Notes under the pieces: generated by a model | Databases searched by the model: none | The model's input: the letters and a program-made list of their open reading frames with translations, nothing else | What the model was told of the DNA's origin: nothing | Shown here: positions 24,867-31,079 of the stretch, one piece after another | Position numbering within the stretch: the first letter of the stretch is position 1 | Layout: every line of letters begins with the position of its first letter | Made by a program: the position numbers and the translations under genes | Virus record (IMG/VR): IMGVR_UViG_3300020233_000053 | Location: 1-44,209 of that record | Strand: one strand, 5' to 3' | Source: a virus | Length of the DNA: 44,209 nt

Positions 24867-25648
24867 AATTATTTTTTGCAGGAGCTGAGCCAAAACAAAC
24901 ACGCCGACTTTTAAAAGAATGTAATGCTAATAAATTTCTTGTTTCTTATTATTCTTTTAGAAAGCAAGACGATTTAACTAATGAAGATGTTTTTCTTGAC
25001 TCAGGAGCTTTTACTGCGTTCACTCAAAATAAAGAAATCGATATTCAAAAATATATAGGGTATTTAAAAAAACATAAAGAAAAATTTTCTGTATACGCCA
25101 ATCTAGATGTTATAGGAGATCCTGAAGCTACTTTAAAAAATCAACAAATAATAGAAAAAGCTGGATTAAATCCTCTTCCTACTTTTCATTATGGTTCAGA
25201 CATCAAGTATCTTAGAAACTATATTGACAATTATGGTTATATTGCCTTAGGAGGACTAGTTCCTTTAACACGGAAACCTGTTGAGCTTATTAATTGGCTA
25301 AATTATTGTTTTTCTTTCTTGATTAAACCAATTAAAGAAAAAGGACTCAAAATACACGGTCTTGGAATGACAAGTAGTAAGATTTTAATTAAATATCCTT
25401 TTTATAGCGTAGACGGAACTTCTTGGTTATGTGGCGCTAAATTCGGAACTGTAATTAAGTGGGAGAAATATAAAATGCAGGGAGCAATACATTTGAGTCA
25501 TAAAGAAAAATTTATTGAAGCTGGTTTAAATTTAAAACTTGCAGAAAACGATAACGAGAAATCTAAACATAATATAATAGAATTTCTTAAAATGGAAAAA
25601 GACATTACAGAACTTTGGAAGAAAAGAGGAATTGAATGGAAAGACTAG
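24863..25648 (+). CDS. dpdA: DpdA-like DNA transglycosylase (TGT fold)
   Basis: 261 residues, TTG start overlapping the homing gene stop. LFFAGAEPKQTRRLLKECN opens it. FLDSGAFTAF (Asp46) matches the DSGGF motif of tRNA-guanine transglycosylases; NLDVIGDPEATLKNQ follows, then PTFHYGSD, ALGGLVPL (GG as in the TGT loop), IHGLGMTS and SVDGTSW (a further Asp for catalysis). Phage DpdA proteins exchange guanine in DNA for a 7-deazaguanine such as preQ0. No zinc site of tRNA enzymes is visible. With FolE, QueD, QueE and QueC just upstream, this completes a DNA-modification pathway. Alternative: tRNA TGT, less likely. Confidence 0.75.
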   Translation: MKLFFAGAEPKQTRRLLKECNANKFLVSYYSFRKQDDLTNEDVFLDSGAFTAFTQNKEIDIQKYIGYLKKHKEKFSVYANLDVIGDPEATLKNQQIIEKAGLNPLPTFHYGSDIKYLRNYIDNYGYIALGGLVPLTRKPVELINWLNYCFSFLIKPIKEKGLKIHGLGMTSSKILIKYPFYSVDGTSWLCGAKFGTVIKWEKYKMQGAIHLSHKEKFIEAGLNLKLAENDNEKSKHNIIEFLKMEKDITELWKKRGIEWKD

Positions 25649-25700
25649 TTATCCACACTTCATACTTGATTTTTTAAGAAAAAAAATATATAATATAAGT
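25649..25700 (+). promoter_or_regulatory. Promoter with DnaA box, leaderless
   Basis: TTATCCACA at 25649-25657, TTGATT at 25666-25671, 17-base spacer, TATAAT at 25689-25694, ATG at 25701 on the expected +1. The box overlaps the end of the dpdA gene region. The 31 bases from 25646 are identical to those from 26855. Confidence 0.8.
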
Positions 25701-26036
25701 ATGAAGTTAAAAGAACAAGTTAAAATATATTTAGAAGAAAATCCGAGAGCAAGAGAGAGACGAGTTAGAGCAAACACGGTATGGGAAATTCTAAAAGATA
25801 GATTTCAATTAGAACAATTAGGAGAAAATATGATGATTGATAAAAGATTCTTTATTGACGAAGCGTTTACAGAAATTCAAAACATAAATAGAGTAGTTAG
25901 AAAAGTTCAACAAGATTATCCTGAATTAAGAGGTCGAGATTATGAAGATAAATATATATTAGAAAAAAATTATCAAAGTAATTTAGGATATGAAGGAAGA
26001 TATTATCAGGATTTAAAATTTTTTAAAAACTTATGA
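25701..26036 (+). CDS. Unknown protein, leaderless start
   Basis: 111 residues. Start chosen at ATG 25701, which sits exactly on the predicted transcription start; the frame is open further upstream (an in-frame ATG at 25632 would run through the promoter and is rejected). Sequence: basic N-terminus (ENPRARERRVRANTVWEILKD) suggesting a helical nucleic-acid or partner-binding part, Tyr-rich end. Unknown family. Overlaps the next gene by 4 bases. Confidence 0.55.
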   Translation: MKLKEQVKIYLEENPRARERRVRANTVWEILKDRFQLEQLGENMMIDKRFFIDEAFTEIQNINRVVRKVQQDYPELRGRDYEDKYILEKNYQSNLGYEGRYYQDLKFFKNL

Positions 26037-26215
26037 AAATTAAAAAAACAATTCAAATAAAAACAATAAAAGAATATATCTTAGATGATATAGAAGCAAA
26101 AGAAATTCGTACATGTCTTGATTACTGTTTTCACCGAATGACAAAACATTATTCGTGTGGTTTACCGATAAATCTAGAAGAACTTAATAGATTAAGGAGA
26201 GAATTACGAAAATGA
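26033..26215 (+). CDS. Small basic protein, unknown
   Basis: 60 residues, ATGA overlaps on both sides. Includes EAKEIRTCLDYCFHRMTKHYSCGLPINL with three Cys and two His, perhaps a metal site, and a basic tail. Function unknown. Co-translated with the ParB-like protein. Confidence 0.5.
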   Translation: MKIKKTIQIKTIKEYILDDIEAKEIRTCLDYCFHRMTKHYSCGLPINLEELNRLRRELRK

Positions 26216-26853
26216 ATAACTTTACAACTCAAAAAATAGAAGTAGAAATAAAATTAGTCGAGCCAAATCCTTGGAATCCAAATCTTCAAACCGATTTTAT
26301 CTTTAGAAAAGAAATAGAATCAATTAAAAAGTTCGGATTACTTGGCTCAATACTTGTAAGAGAAGTTGCAGGAATTTATCAAATCTTAGATGGTGAGCAT
26401 CGATGGAAAGCTTGCAAAGAATTAGGATATACAAAAATTCAAGTAGAGACATTAGGAGAGATTCCTGATCAAGAAGCAAAAACATTAACCGTCTTACTTA
26501 ATAATCTTAGAGGAAAAGATGATATCGAAAAAAGAGCAGAAATTCTTAAACAACTCAGTGATGGGCAATTATCTTTACTCCCTTTTACCGAAGAAGAAAT
26601 AAATAACGAGAAAGCATTATTTGAATTTGATTTCAGTCAATACGATAAACAAGAAAAAATCGAAAAGCGAAAAATAGACAATACTCTTTGTTTCGGATTA
26701 ACAGAAAAAGAAAGAGAATTATGGAATAAAAGCTTGGCATTTGCTAAAAAGGAAGAAAATCTTAGCGATATTTCATTATTTCTAAAAATGCTTGAAGGAT
26801 ATTTAGAACTTAGATGTATAAGAGATAATAAAGGAAATTGGAAATTAGATTAG
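26212..26853 (+). CDS. ParB/Srx-domain protein
   Basis: 213 residues. KLVEPNPWNPNLQTDFIF, SIKKFGLLGSILVREV, YQILDGEHRWKACKELGYTK (Asp60-GEHR-64): the ParB N-terminal nuclease/CTPase-like core. C-terminal half is helical (LTEKERELWNKSLAFAKKEE) without a clear HTH. Phage ParB-like proteins can bind or nick DNA or regulate replication; no parA or centromere is seen, so plasmid-style partition is not supported. A promoter follows directly at its end. Confidence 0.7.
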   Translation: MNNFTTQKIEVEIKLVEPNPWNPNLQTDFIFRKEIESIKKFGLLGSILVREVAGIYQILDGEHRWKACKELGYTKIQVETLGEIPDQEAKTLTVLLNNLRGKDDIEKRAEILKQLSDGQLSLLPFTEEEINNEKALFEFDFSQYDKQEKIEKRKIDNTLCFGLTEKERELWNKSLAFAKKEENLSDISLFLKMLEGYLELRCIRDNKGNWKLD

Positions 26854-26857
26854 TTAG

Positions 26858-26909
26858 TTATCCACACTTCATACTTGATTTTTTATATAAAAAAATATAT
26901 AATATAAGT
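26858..26909 (+). promoter_or_regulatory. Promoter with DnaA box before a leader peptide
   Basis: TTATCCACA at 26858-26866, TTGATT at 26875-26880, 17-base spacer, TATAAT at 26898-26903, ATG at 26910 on the expected +1. Very close copy of the promoter at 25649. Confidence 0.8.
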
Positions 26910-26984
26910 ATGAAAGTGCAAGGGGGAGTTTATAAAATAACAAAATCGGAAATCCCGATTTATCCAAAACTATGCAATCATTAA
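26910..26984 (+). CDS. Putative leaderless leader peptide (24 residues)
   Basis: ATG sits on the predicted +1 of the promoter at 26858-26903. Encodes MKVQGGVYKITKSEIPIYPK plus LCNH, stop TAA at 26982-26984. It overlaps the start of the next gene (ATG 26972) in another frame, so ribosomes finishing it could re-initiate there. It also covers a 7-bp hairpin (26943-26961). Might be a true small protein or a regulatory uORF. Confidence 0.45.
   Translation: MKVQGGVYKITKSEIPIYPKLCNH
26943..26961 (+). other. 7-bp hairpin just before the start of the 158-residue gene
   Basis: AAATCGG (26943-26949), loop AAATC, CCGATTT (26955-26961). It lies 10 bases before ATG 26972 and within the leader peptide, so movement of ribosomes through the peptide would open it. 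Possible translational switch. Confidence 0.5.
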
Positions 26985-27448
26985 AACAAATAAAAGAAAA
27001 AGTCCCTGAAGTGAGAATACTTGATTCTACTTATGGCATAATAGTAAACGAAGCAAAAAAAATGATAGGAGGAGAATTTGAAGTTATGAGGATTAACTAT
27101 TATGATAAAACTATCTATGTCTGGAACAAAGACAAATCAAATTGGTGGATATTCAACCTCTCCGATGTCCAATTCCTAACCCCTCTCTCTTTTAACGGCA
27201 GGAGAATAGGAATAGGAGATGAGGTGAAAGATGTTTACGGATGGTGTGAAGTCTATGGATATAGTTGGAATGACGGAGAATGGGGAGTAGATGTTGCTGA
27301 GAATAAAGATTATAAAGATGATACTCGTTGGTTAACAGAAAACAAAATCACCGACCTCCGCCCTCTCTACCAAGACGACAAAGTCCAAAAGGCAATTAAC
27401 CTCCTTCAAGAGAAAGGTCGCATTAAAGACGGAAAAATAATTATATGA
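26972..27448 (+). CDS. Unknown early accessory protein
   Basis: 158 residues. LTPLSFNGRRIGIGDEVKDVYGWCEVYGYSWNDGEWGVDV has the look of small SH3-like beta barrels (a KOW or 'IGIGDxV' type) common in phage accessory genes. C-terminus helical. Start context AACTATG. Overlaps the next gene by 4 bases. The region from here to 29800 has richer codons (CCT, CTC, CGC) than the structural genes, suggestive of acquired DNA. Confidence 0.5.
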   Translation: MQSLKQIKEKVPEVRILDSTYGIIVNEAKKMIGGEFEVMRINYYDKTIYVWNKDKSNWWIFNLSDVQFLTPLSFNGRRIGIGDEVKDVYGWCEVYGYSWNDGEWGVDVAENKDYKDDTRWLTENKITDLRPLYQDDKVQKAINLLQEKGRIKDGKIII

Positions 27449-27708
27449 AAATAAACATTAAAGAAGAAAGAGAAGAAGAACTCAAAGTCGGAGATATAGT
27501 TAAGTTTAACGACGGTATTATCGGCTTGATTGTTAACGGAGATGGTTGTGAATATAAAACAAAAGAAGGATATGGTTGTGTATTATTGAAATATTCTGCT
27601 GGCAATGATTGTTTTAATATGGCAGGTATTTACATTAATGACCTAAACAAAAAAAGATACACCCTCCTCGCCCACGCAGACGAATGGGAGATTAACATTA
27701 AGAAGTAA
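27445..27708 (+). CDS. Small beta-rich unknown protein
   Basis: 87 residues. LKVGDIVKFNDGIIGLIVNG is again an SH3-like 'VGDxVxF' strand pattern, and YTLLAHADEWEI closes it. Related in style to the gene just upstream. Function unknown. Confidence 0.5.
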   Translation: MKINIKEEREEELKVGDIVKFNDGIIGLIVNGDGCEYKTKEGYGCVLLKYSAGNDCFNMAGIYINDLNKKRYTLLAHADEWEINIKK

Positions 27709-27716
27709 ACGGGCAA

Positions 27717-27734
27717 CCGCCTCCCTTATGGCGG
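27717..27734 (+). other. GC-rich hairpin before a start codon
   Basis: CCGCC (27717-27721) and GGCGG (27730-27734), 8-base loop TCCCTTAT. It ends 8 bases before ATG 27743 and is followed by GGAA. A similar one lies before ATG 27983. Confidence 0.5.
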
Positions 27735-27742
27735 GAATGATT

Positions 27743-27943
27743 ATGAAATATATAAGACGAATAGATGATATTATTCACAACCAAAGCCGTTCAAATTATC
27801 GTGGCAATAAAGACCACGAAGAATGGGTAATAGCAAAACCAGAAGAAGCAATAGGATTACTAAAATGGCGTATCAGAATTATAAAAGCATTGGCGGTTCT
27901 TATGGGTAAGGCAGATGCTTTTACTTATGATATTTATCAATAA
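27743..27943 (+). CDS. Small unknown protein
   Basis: 66 residues from ATG 27743; ATG 27728 in the same frame lies inside the loop and stem of the hairpin and is less likely. Basic N-terminus (MKYIRRIDDIIHNQSRSNYR), then EEWVIAKPEEAIGLLKWRI, then IKALAVLMGKADAFTYDIY. Unknown family. Confidence 0.45.
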   Translation: MKYIRRIDDIIHNQSRSNYRGNKDHEEWVIAKPEEAIGLLKWRIRIIKALAVLMGKADAFTYDIYQ

Positions 27944-27955
27944 ACTAACCCCTCC

Positions 27956-27975
27956 CCCGCCGAGGTAAAGGCGGG
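27956..27975 (+). other. GC-rich hairpin before the YopX-like gene
   Basis: CCCGCC (27956-27961), loop GAGGTAAA, GGCGGG (27970-27975), followed by AAATAAA and ATG 27983. The loop contains GAGGT, the best Shine-Dalgarno-like string nearby, so access to it may be controlled by structure. Confidence 0.5.
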
Positions 27976-27982
27976 AAATAAA

Positions 27983-28312
27983 ATGAAAAAGAAATTTAGA
28001 GCGTGGGACGAATTTGATAAAAAAATGTCGTTTTGGACAATGAATGACTTATGTAATTACTGTCCAGACAGAGATAAACCAAGTTGTTTAGATGAATGGA
28101 TGCAATATATCGGTTTGTCGGACAAAAACGGAAAAGAGATTTGCGAATCAGATATACTAAAATTAATACGTAAAGGAAAAACATATATTGGCGTAGTTAA
28201 ATACTTTGAAGACTTCTGTAGTTTCCTACTTGAAGGAAAAGGTTTTAGAGTAGATATCTTTTCGGGCGATGAAATTATTGGAAATGTTCACGAAAATCCA
28301 AAACTTATATGA
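27983..28312 (+). CDS. YopX-family protein
   Basis: 109 residues. KKKFRAWDEFDKKMSFW at the start, MQYIGLSDKNGKEICESDIL in the middle and DEIIGNVHENPKLI at the end are the three signature blocks of the YopX family of phage proteins (beta barrel, role unknown). Extra CNYCPDRDKPSC insert may bind metal. Overlaps the next gene by 4 bases. Confidence 0.8.
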   Translation: MKKKFRAWDEFDKKMSFWTMNDLCNYCPDRDKPSCLDEWMQYIGLSDKNGKEICESDILKLIRKGKTYIGVVKYFEDFCSFLLEGKGFRVDIFSGDEIIGNVHENPKLI

Positions 28313-28608
28313 CATACCTAAAACAAGTAAAAAGGAATAAGGAGAGCTTTGATAAAGAGTTTTGTAAAAATTATCCAGATGGAAGAAGCAGATTTCTTCG
28401 TTATCGCTCTGTGTCAGAAGACGGCGATAAAGAAATCAAATCCCACCTCACCACCTCCCGTATCTCTGAACTGAAAGCGTTGGCGGAGGAAATAAAGAGT
28501 GAGAAAGGGGACATAACAGATTATGGGTTTAACGCCCCCATTTTTAATAAAGGTATATCAACCGCCATCAAAATTATCAACAACATAGTAAAAGAATTAG
28601 AAAAATGA
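28309..28608 (+). CDS. Small phage protein of unknown function
   Basis: 99 residues; KESFDKEFCKNYPDGRSRFL then KSHLTTSRISELKALAEEIK and a helical C-terminus. I have seen this pattern in hypothetical proteins of other phages, usually near YopX-type genes, with no known role. Overlaps both neighbours by 4 bases. Confidence 0.5.
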   Translation: MTYLKQVKRNKESFDKEFCKNYPDGRSRFLRYRSVSEDGDKEIKSHLTTSRISELKALAEEIKSEKGDITDYGFNAPIFNKGISTAIKIINNIVKELEK

Positions 28609-28949
28609 GAGAAATAAACATAAGCAACCTCCGCCAATGGCTTAACGAGGACAAAATAACAGACCCAAAGAGAATGGTAACAAATGAAGATTTGAAACAT
28701 TGGCTTGATTTTGATTTCACTGAACCAATAATAAAAGAAAAAATAAAAGCCTACAACAAAGGCTACATCGGTGGACTAAATCTCCGCAAAGACTACAACA
28801 ACATAAAACCCAAGATATTGGAAAAGGAATATGAAAAAGGTCGGCAAAACGAGCGGAAAGCGTGGATAAATGGCGAACGATGTGATAACTGCGGAGGTCT
28901 AAAAGAGAAAAGTTTATCAAGTTGGTGTTTAAGTTGTTTAGAGGAATAA
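28605..28949 (+). CDS. Unknown protein with C-terminal zinc ribbon
   Basis: 114 residues. Basic helical body and the C-terminal CDNCGGLKEKSLSSWCLSCL (two CxxC pairs). Ends four bases before the next ATG. Possibly nucleic-acid or partner binding; unknown. Confidence 0.5.
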   Translation: MREINISNLRQWLNEDKITDPKRMVTNEDLKHWLDFDFTEPIIKEKIKAYNKGYIGGLNLRKDYNNIKPKILEKEYEKGRQNERKAWINGERCDNCGGLKEKSLSSWCLSCLEE

Positions 28950-28953
28950 TAAA

Positions 28954-29439
28954 ATGAAAAATAATATATCACTAAAACTATCAAAAGAAATACACGCCCT
29001 TGCAAAAGAGAAAGGAGTGGAGTTGACGAAGTGCAAGTATTATTACAATAATAAAAATAAGATAACCAAACAATTTAAAAAGTATAAATGGGCTCATTCA
29101 ATTACAGAAGCTGGGACAGAAACTGAGTATAAAAAAGAAATTGGTAATAATCTTCCAGCCTACACAACAAACGAACTCTTTGAAATGTTGCCAAATAGAT
29201 TAGAAGATGAAGGTATGGATTATTCTTTGACATTGAGAAAAATCAAAGACACAGAACAAGAGTGGGAAAACAAAAAAACCATACTCCCAGACAATATAGA
29301 AAGATGTAATGGATATGAAGCAAGTATTGGTGAGCCATCAAGATTAGGGCATAAACAATTTATATTCTTAGCCGACACCTCCGCCGAAGCCCTAGGTCTT
29401 CTTTACAAGGAGTTAATCTCACAAGGAATAATAATATGA
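28954..29439 (+). CDS. Phage accessory protein with an AYTTNELFEMLP motif
   Basis: 161 residues. AYTTNELFEMLPNRLEDEGM, SLTLRKI and a C-terminal FLADTSAEALGLLYKELISQ: three blocks shared by a broad group of phage hypothetical proteins. The last block looks like a substrate-number annotation helix of unknown role. Overlaps the next small gene (ATGA). Confidence 0.55.
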   Translation: MKNNISLKLSKEIHALAKEKGVELTKCKYYYNNKNKITKQFKKYKWAHSITEAGTETEYKKEIGNNLPAYTTNELFEMLPNRLEDEGMDYSLTLRKIKDTEQEWENKKTILPDNIERCNGYEASIGEPSRLGHKQFIFLADTSAEALGLLYKELISQGIII

Positions 29440-29597
29440 CAACCTCTTGCAACCACAACTACGAAAAAGCAATAAAAAAAGGGAGATGTTATTATGTTTG
29501 CCCGAAGTGTGGGGGAGACATAACGATGCAGATATATTTAGTATCTCTCTTGGAAAAAAAGAAAGATAATGAAAAATATGGTATAATTAAGGAGTAA
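29436..29597 (+). CDS. CxxC microprotein
   Basis: 53 residues (starts MTTSCNHNYEKAIKKGRCYY). One CPKCGG knuckle plus Cys5 and His7, as in a small zinc ribbon. Start overlaps the upstream stop (ATGA), stop TAA at 29595-29597 followed by the next ATG after 8 bases. Supported by position and motif. Confidence 0.6.
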   Translation: MTTSCNHNYEKAIKKGRCYYVCPKCGGDITMQIYLVSLLEKKKDNEKYGIIKE

Positions 29598-29605
29598 ATA
29601 ATAAA
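29579..29605 (+). promoter_or_regulatory. Extended -10 promoter candidate and Shine-Dalgarno
   Basis: TGGTATAAT at 29579-29587 (TGnTATAAT) with no good -35, followed by AAGGAG at 29589-29594, 11 bases before ATG 29606. It would give a 12-base leader to the gene upstream of the structured RNA array, so it could be the promoter of that array too. Confidence 0.4.
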
Positions 29606-29797
29606 ATGAAATTACAAGATATCCCAAAAGGGTCAAAAATAAAAGTAGAAGAAGGAATAATCACTTTCCACCACCTTGACGGAATGTATTCTTATTGCAC
29701 GGCTGATTGGCGGAAAAAAGAGGAAAGCATTATCCACTTATCAAGAATGACACCATTAAAGAAAGAAGGTGATTATTATTTTATGGAAGAGGAGTAG
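29606..29797 (+). CDS. Small phage protein (YSYC-type), unknown
   Basis: 63 residues: KLQDIPKGSKIKVEEGIITF, HHLDGMYSYCTADW, HLSRMTPLKKEGDYYFMEEE. Matches a small beta-barrel-like family I have seen in many phages next to YopX genes. Preceded by a real Shine-Dalgarno (AAGGAG). Its TAG stop is the first triplet of the boxA-like motif of structured module 1. Confidence 0.6.
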   Translation: MKLQDIPKGSKIKVEEGIITFHHLDGMYSYCTADWRKKEESIIHLSRMTPLKKEGDYYFMEEE

Positions 29798-29953
29798 TTC
29801 ATTGAAAATAGAATATCTTGTAATGGGAAAGCGACTAGAAATAAAACTAGGAAGGACTGATATAAGAGAAACCATTAAATATATCGTTCGCGTGTTGATT
29901 TTATCTAGGTGGTTTTTGGTAAAATCAACTTCCCATTACAAGGTATTTTATTT
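29795..29953 (+). ncRNA. Structured RNA module 1 with boxA-like start
   Basis: TAGTTCATTGAA at 29795-29806, then a closing stem of 24 pairs: 29806-29829 with 29930-29953 (two G-T wobbles, no mismatch). Inside are a 10-bp stem (29894-29903 with 29920-29929), a 6-bp GATATA/TATATC stem and shorter ones. No ORF. The long stem could be an RNase III target. No known RNA family recognised. Confidence 0.7.
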
Positions 29954-30083
29954 AGTTCATTGAAAACCAGTGAGAATACGGTGAAGTAAGGTAACTTACC
30001 CCATTGCTAAGCTGCGGGGGAGGAGGTCGCAGTGGAGTCAGGGTTATCCGAGTTAAAATCTCGGGCGTATCCTCATTGGTTTT
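29953..30083 (+). ncRNA. Structured RNA module 2 with boxA-like start and a GNRA hairpin
   Basis: TAGTTCATTGAA at 29953-29964, closing stem 29963-29980 with 30066-30083 (18 positions, one mismatch, one wobble). Inside: GTAAG-GTAA-CTTAC (29986-29999, a GNRA tetraloop), CTGCG/CGCAG (30012-30016/30028-30032) and CCGAG/CTCGG (30048-30052/30060-30064). Folds like a four-way or three-hairpin junction. No ORF. Confidence 0.7.
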
Positions 30084-30091
30084 GAGTGAGT

Positions 30092-30196
30092 TAGTTCATT
30101 GAAGGGGGTGAGGACGGCTTATGTCCAAGAAAGGTTGCGACTGACATTAAGCAAAATGTCGCATAAACCCTTGTCCCCTTGAGTGAATTATCACTC
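30092..30196 (+). ncRNA. Structured RNA module 3 with boxA-like start
   Basis: TAGTTCATTGAA at 30092-30103, closing stem 30102-30108 with 30174-30180 (AAGGGGG/TCCCCTT, with one wobble), inner hairpins GGAC/GTCC and GCGAC/GTCGC, then GAGTGA-ATTA-TCACTC at 30181-30196. About 100 bases long, no T-arm or anticodon arm that would make it a tRNA. No ORF. Confidence 0.6.
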
Positions 30197-30198
30197 GT

Positions 30199-30223
30199 TA
30201 GCTCTTTGAAAGGAAGGTGAAAT
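30199..30223 (+). promoter_or_regulatory. Fourth boxA-like copy overlapping a Shine-Dalgarno
   Basis: TAGCTCTTTGAA at 30199-30210 (closest of the five to the bacterial boxA GCTCTTT core), directly followed by AGGAAGGTG and ATG 30224. Here the motif feeds two small genes and not an RNA stem. Confidence 0.55.
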
Positions 30224-30385
30224 ATGAAAGCCATTATTTTCGTCTGCCCGGATTGTAAAAGAGTTTTACATCACGGTGAATGGATAAGACTTAACCTTGA
30301 ACGATTACTAAAACTAAAAGCGGGATTTGAACGCTTTGAAGTTTTGGGAATGTATTGCAACAAACCCTGCGGAGGTGTCAAATGA
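30224..30385 (+). CDS. CxxC microprotein
   Basis: 53 residues. CPDCKRVLHHGEWIRL at the N-terminus and CNKPCGGVK at the end form a small zinc ribbon with four Cys. Strong Shine-Dalgarno (AAGGTGA) 5 bases upstream, one of the few in this genome. Overlaps the next gene by 4 bases. Confidence 0.65.
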   Translation: MKAIIFVCPDCKRVLHHGEWIRLNLERLLKLKAGFERFEVLGMYCNKPCGGVK

Positions 30386-30525
30386 TAAAGGCATATTGCC
30401 AAAAGAAATCATTATGGATTACAGACCACAAAGCAGTAAGGTATTGCTTTACAAAGGCAAAGTGCAAATGGCTTCATTTCCGTTTATGGAACCTTGAAAA
30501 AAGGATACGGAAATCACGCTCCTAA
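30382..30525 (+). CDS. Small basic protein with three cysteines
   Basis: 47 residues: MIKAYCQKKSLWITDHKAVR then YCFTKAKCKWLHFRLWNLEK, basic tail. ATGA overlap with the upstream microprotein supports translation. Might bind RNA; unknown. Its stop is 5 bases before the first pseudoknot. Confidence 0.55.
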   Translation: MIKAYCQKKSLWITDHKAVRYCFTKAKCKWLHFRLWNLEKRIRKSRS

Positions 30526-30530
30526 GCGAA

Positions 30531-30571
30531 AGGGTAAGGCGTCCCTAAAAAACGCCACTATAAAATCAAAC
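30531..30571 (+). ncRNA. H-type pseudoknot 1 upstream of the PEP-synthase-like gene
   Basis: Stem 1 AGGG/CCCT (30531-30534/30543-30546), stem 2 GGCGT/ACGCC (30538-30542/30552-30556), linking loops TAA, none, and AAAAA. Followed by ACTATAAAATCAAAC and ATG 30573. The same design recurs at 31660 with different stem bases that still pair. Confidence 0.65.
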
Positions 30572-30572
30572 T

Positions 30573-31079
30573 ATGAAAGCAAAAACATTATTAAAATTAA
30601 AAAAACATTTTTCAGTTCCCGTTTTTATTGTTGTTGAACAAAAATTAAAAGGATTGAAAAAAATAAAAGGTGCTAAATTTGCTGTTCGTTCATCAGCAGA
30701 TTGCGAAGACGGAAAAAAGTATTCTTGGGCTGGTATTTTTGAAAGTTATCTAGATGTTCCTAAAAATCAAATAAAAAATAAAATAGAATTAGTTAAAAAA
30801 TCCGCAAATTCTAATCGTGCCAAAATCTATGCCCAAAAAATAGGATATAAGAAAAAAATTAAAATTCGTGTTATAATACAAGAAATGATACAAGGGGACA
30901 CGGGAGTTTGTTTTACAGACACAATGACTTTTGAATCAAATCCGCCATTTTATTCTGTAGAATTAGAAAAGTTATGTAAAAAAGTTGAACAATTTATGGG
31001 ATGTTCACAAAACATTGAATGGATAAGAGATAATATGGGAAAGTTTTGGATTTTGCAATCAAGACCAATAACAAAATGA
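30573..31079 (+). CDS. Miniature PEP synthase / PPDK ATP-grasp domain
   Basis: 168 residues. FAVRSSADCEDGKKYSWAGI and FESYLDV (Arg39, the VRSSA..ED..AG..SYLNV block), VIIQEMIQGDTGVCFTD (substrate-linked lid), and a closing CSQNIEWIRDNMGKFWILQS followed by RPITK, which is exactly where the ATP domain of PEP synthase ends. About 100 residues found in full-length enzymes between the FTD block and the QSRP end are missing, so the fold is compact and activity is uncertain. The next gene encodes the phospho-histidine domain. Start context AAACTATG. Confidence 0.75.
   Translation: MKAKTLLKLKKHFSVPVFIVVEQKLKGLKKIKGAKFAVRSSADCEDGKKYSWAGIFESYLDVPKNQIKNKIELVKKSANSNRAKIYAQKIGYKKKIKIRVIIQEMIQGDTGVCFTDTMTFESNPPFYSVELEKLCKKVEQFMGCSQNIEWIRDNMGKFWILQSRPITK

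Noticed and set aside
26212-26853. Plasmid-style partition system
   Set aside because: Only a ParB-like protein; no ParA and no parS-like repeats. The TTATCCACA copies are promoter-linked, not clustered.
29769-29963. Protein-coding frame through module 1
   Set aside because: The 64-codon frame crosses the 24-pair closing stem and has no ribosome-binding site or coding-like composition; the RNA pairing explains the sequence better.
30092-30196. tRNA or tRNA-like in module 3
   Set aside because: A 7-pair acceptor-like stem and a small D-like hairpin exist, but there is no T-arm (GTTCRA), no anticodon arm of 5+7 and no CCA end.
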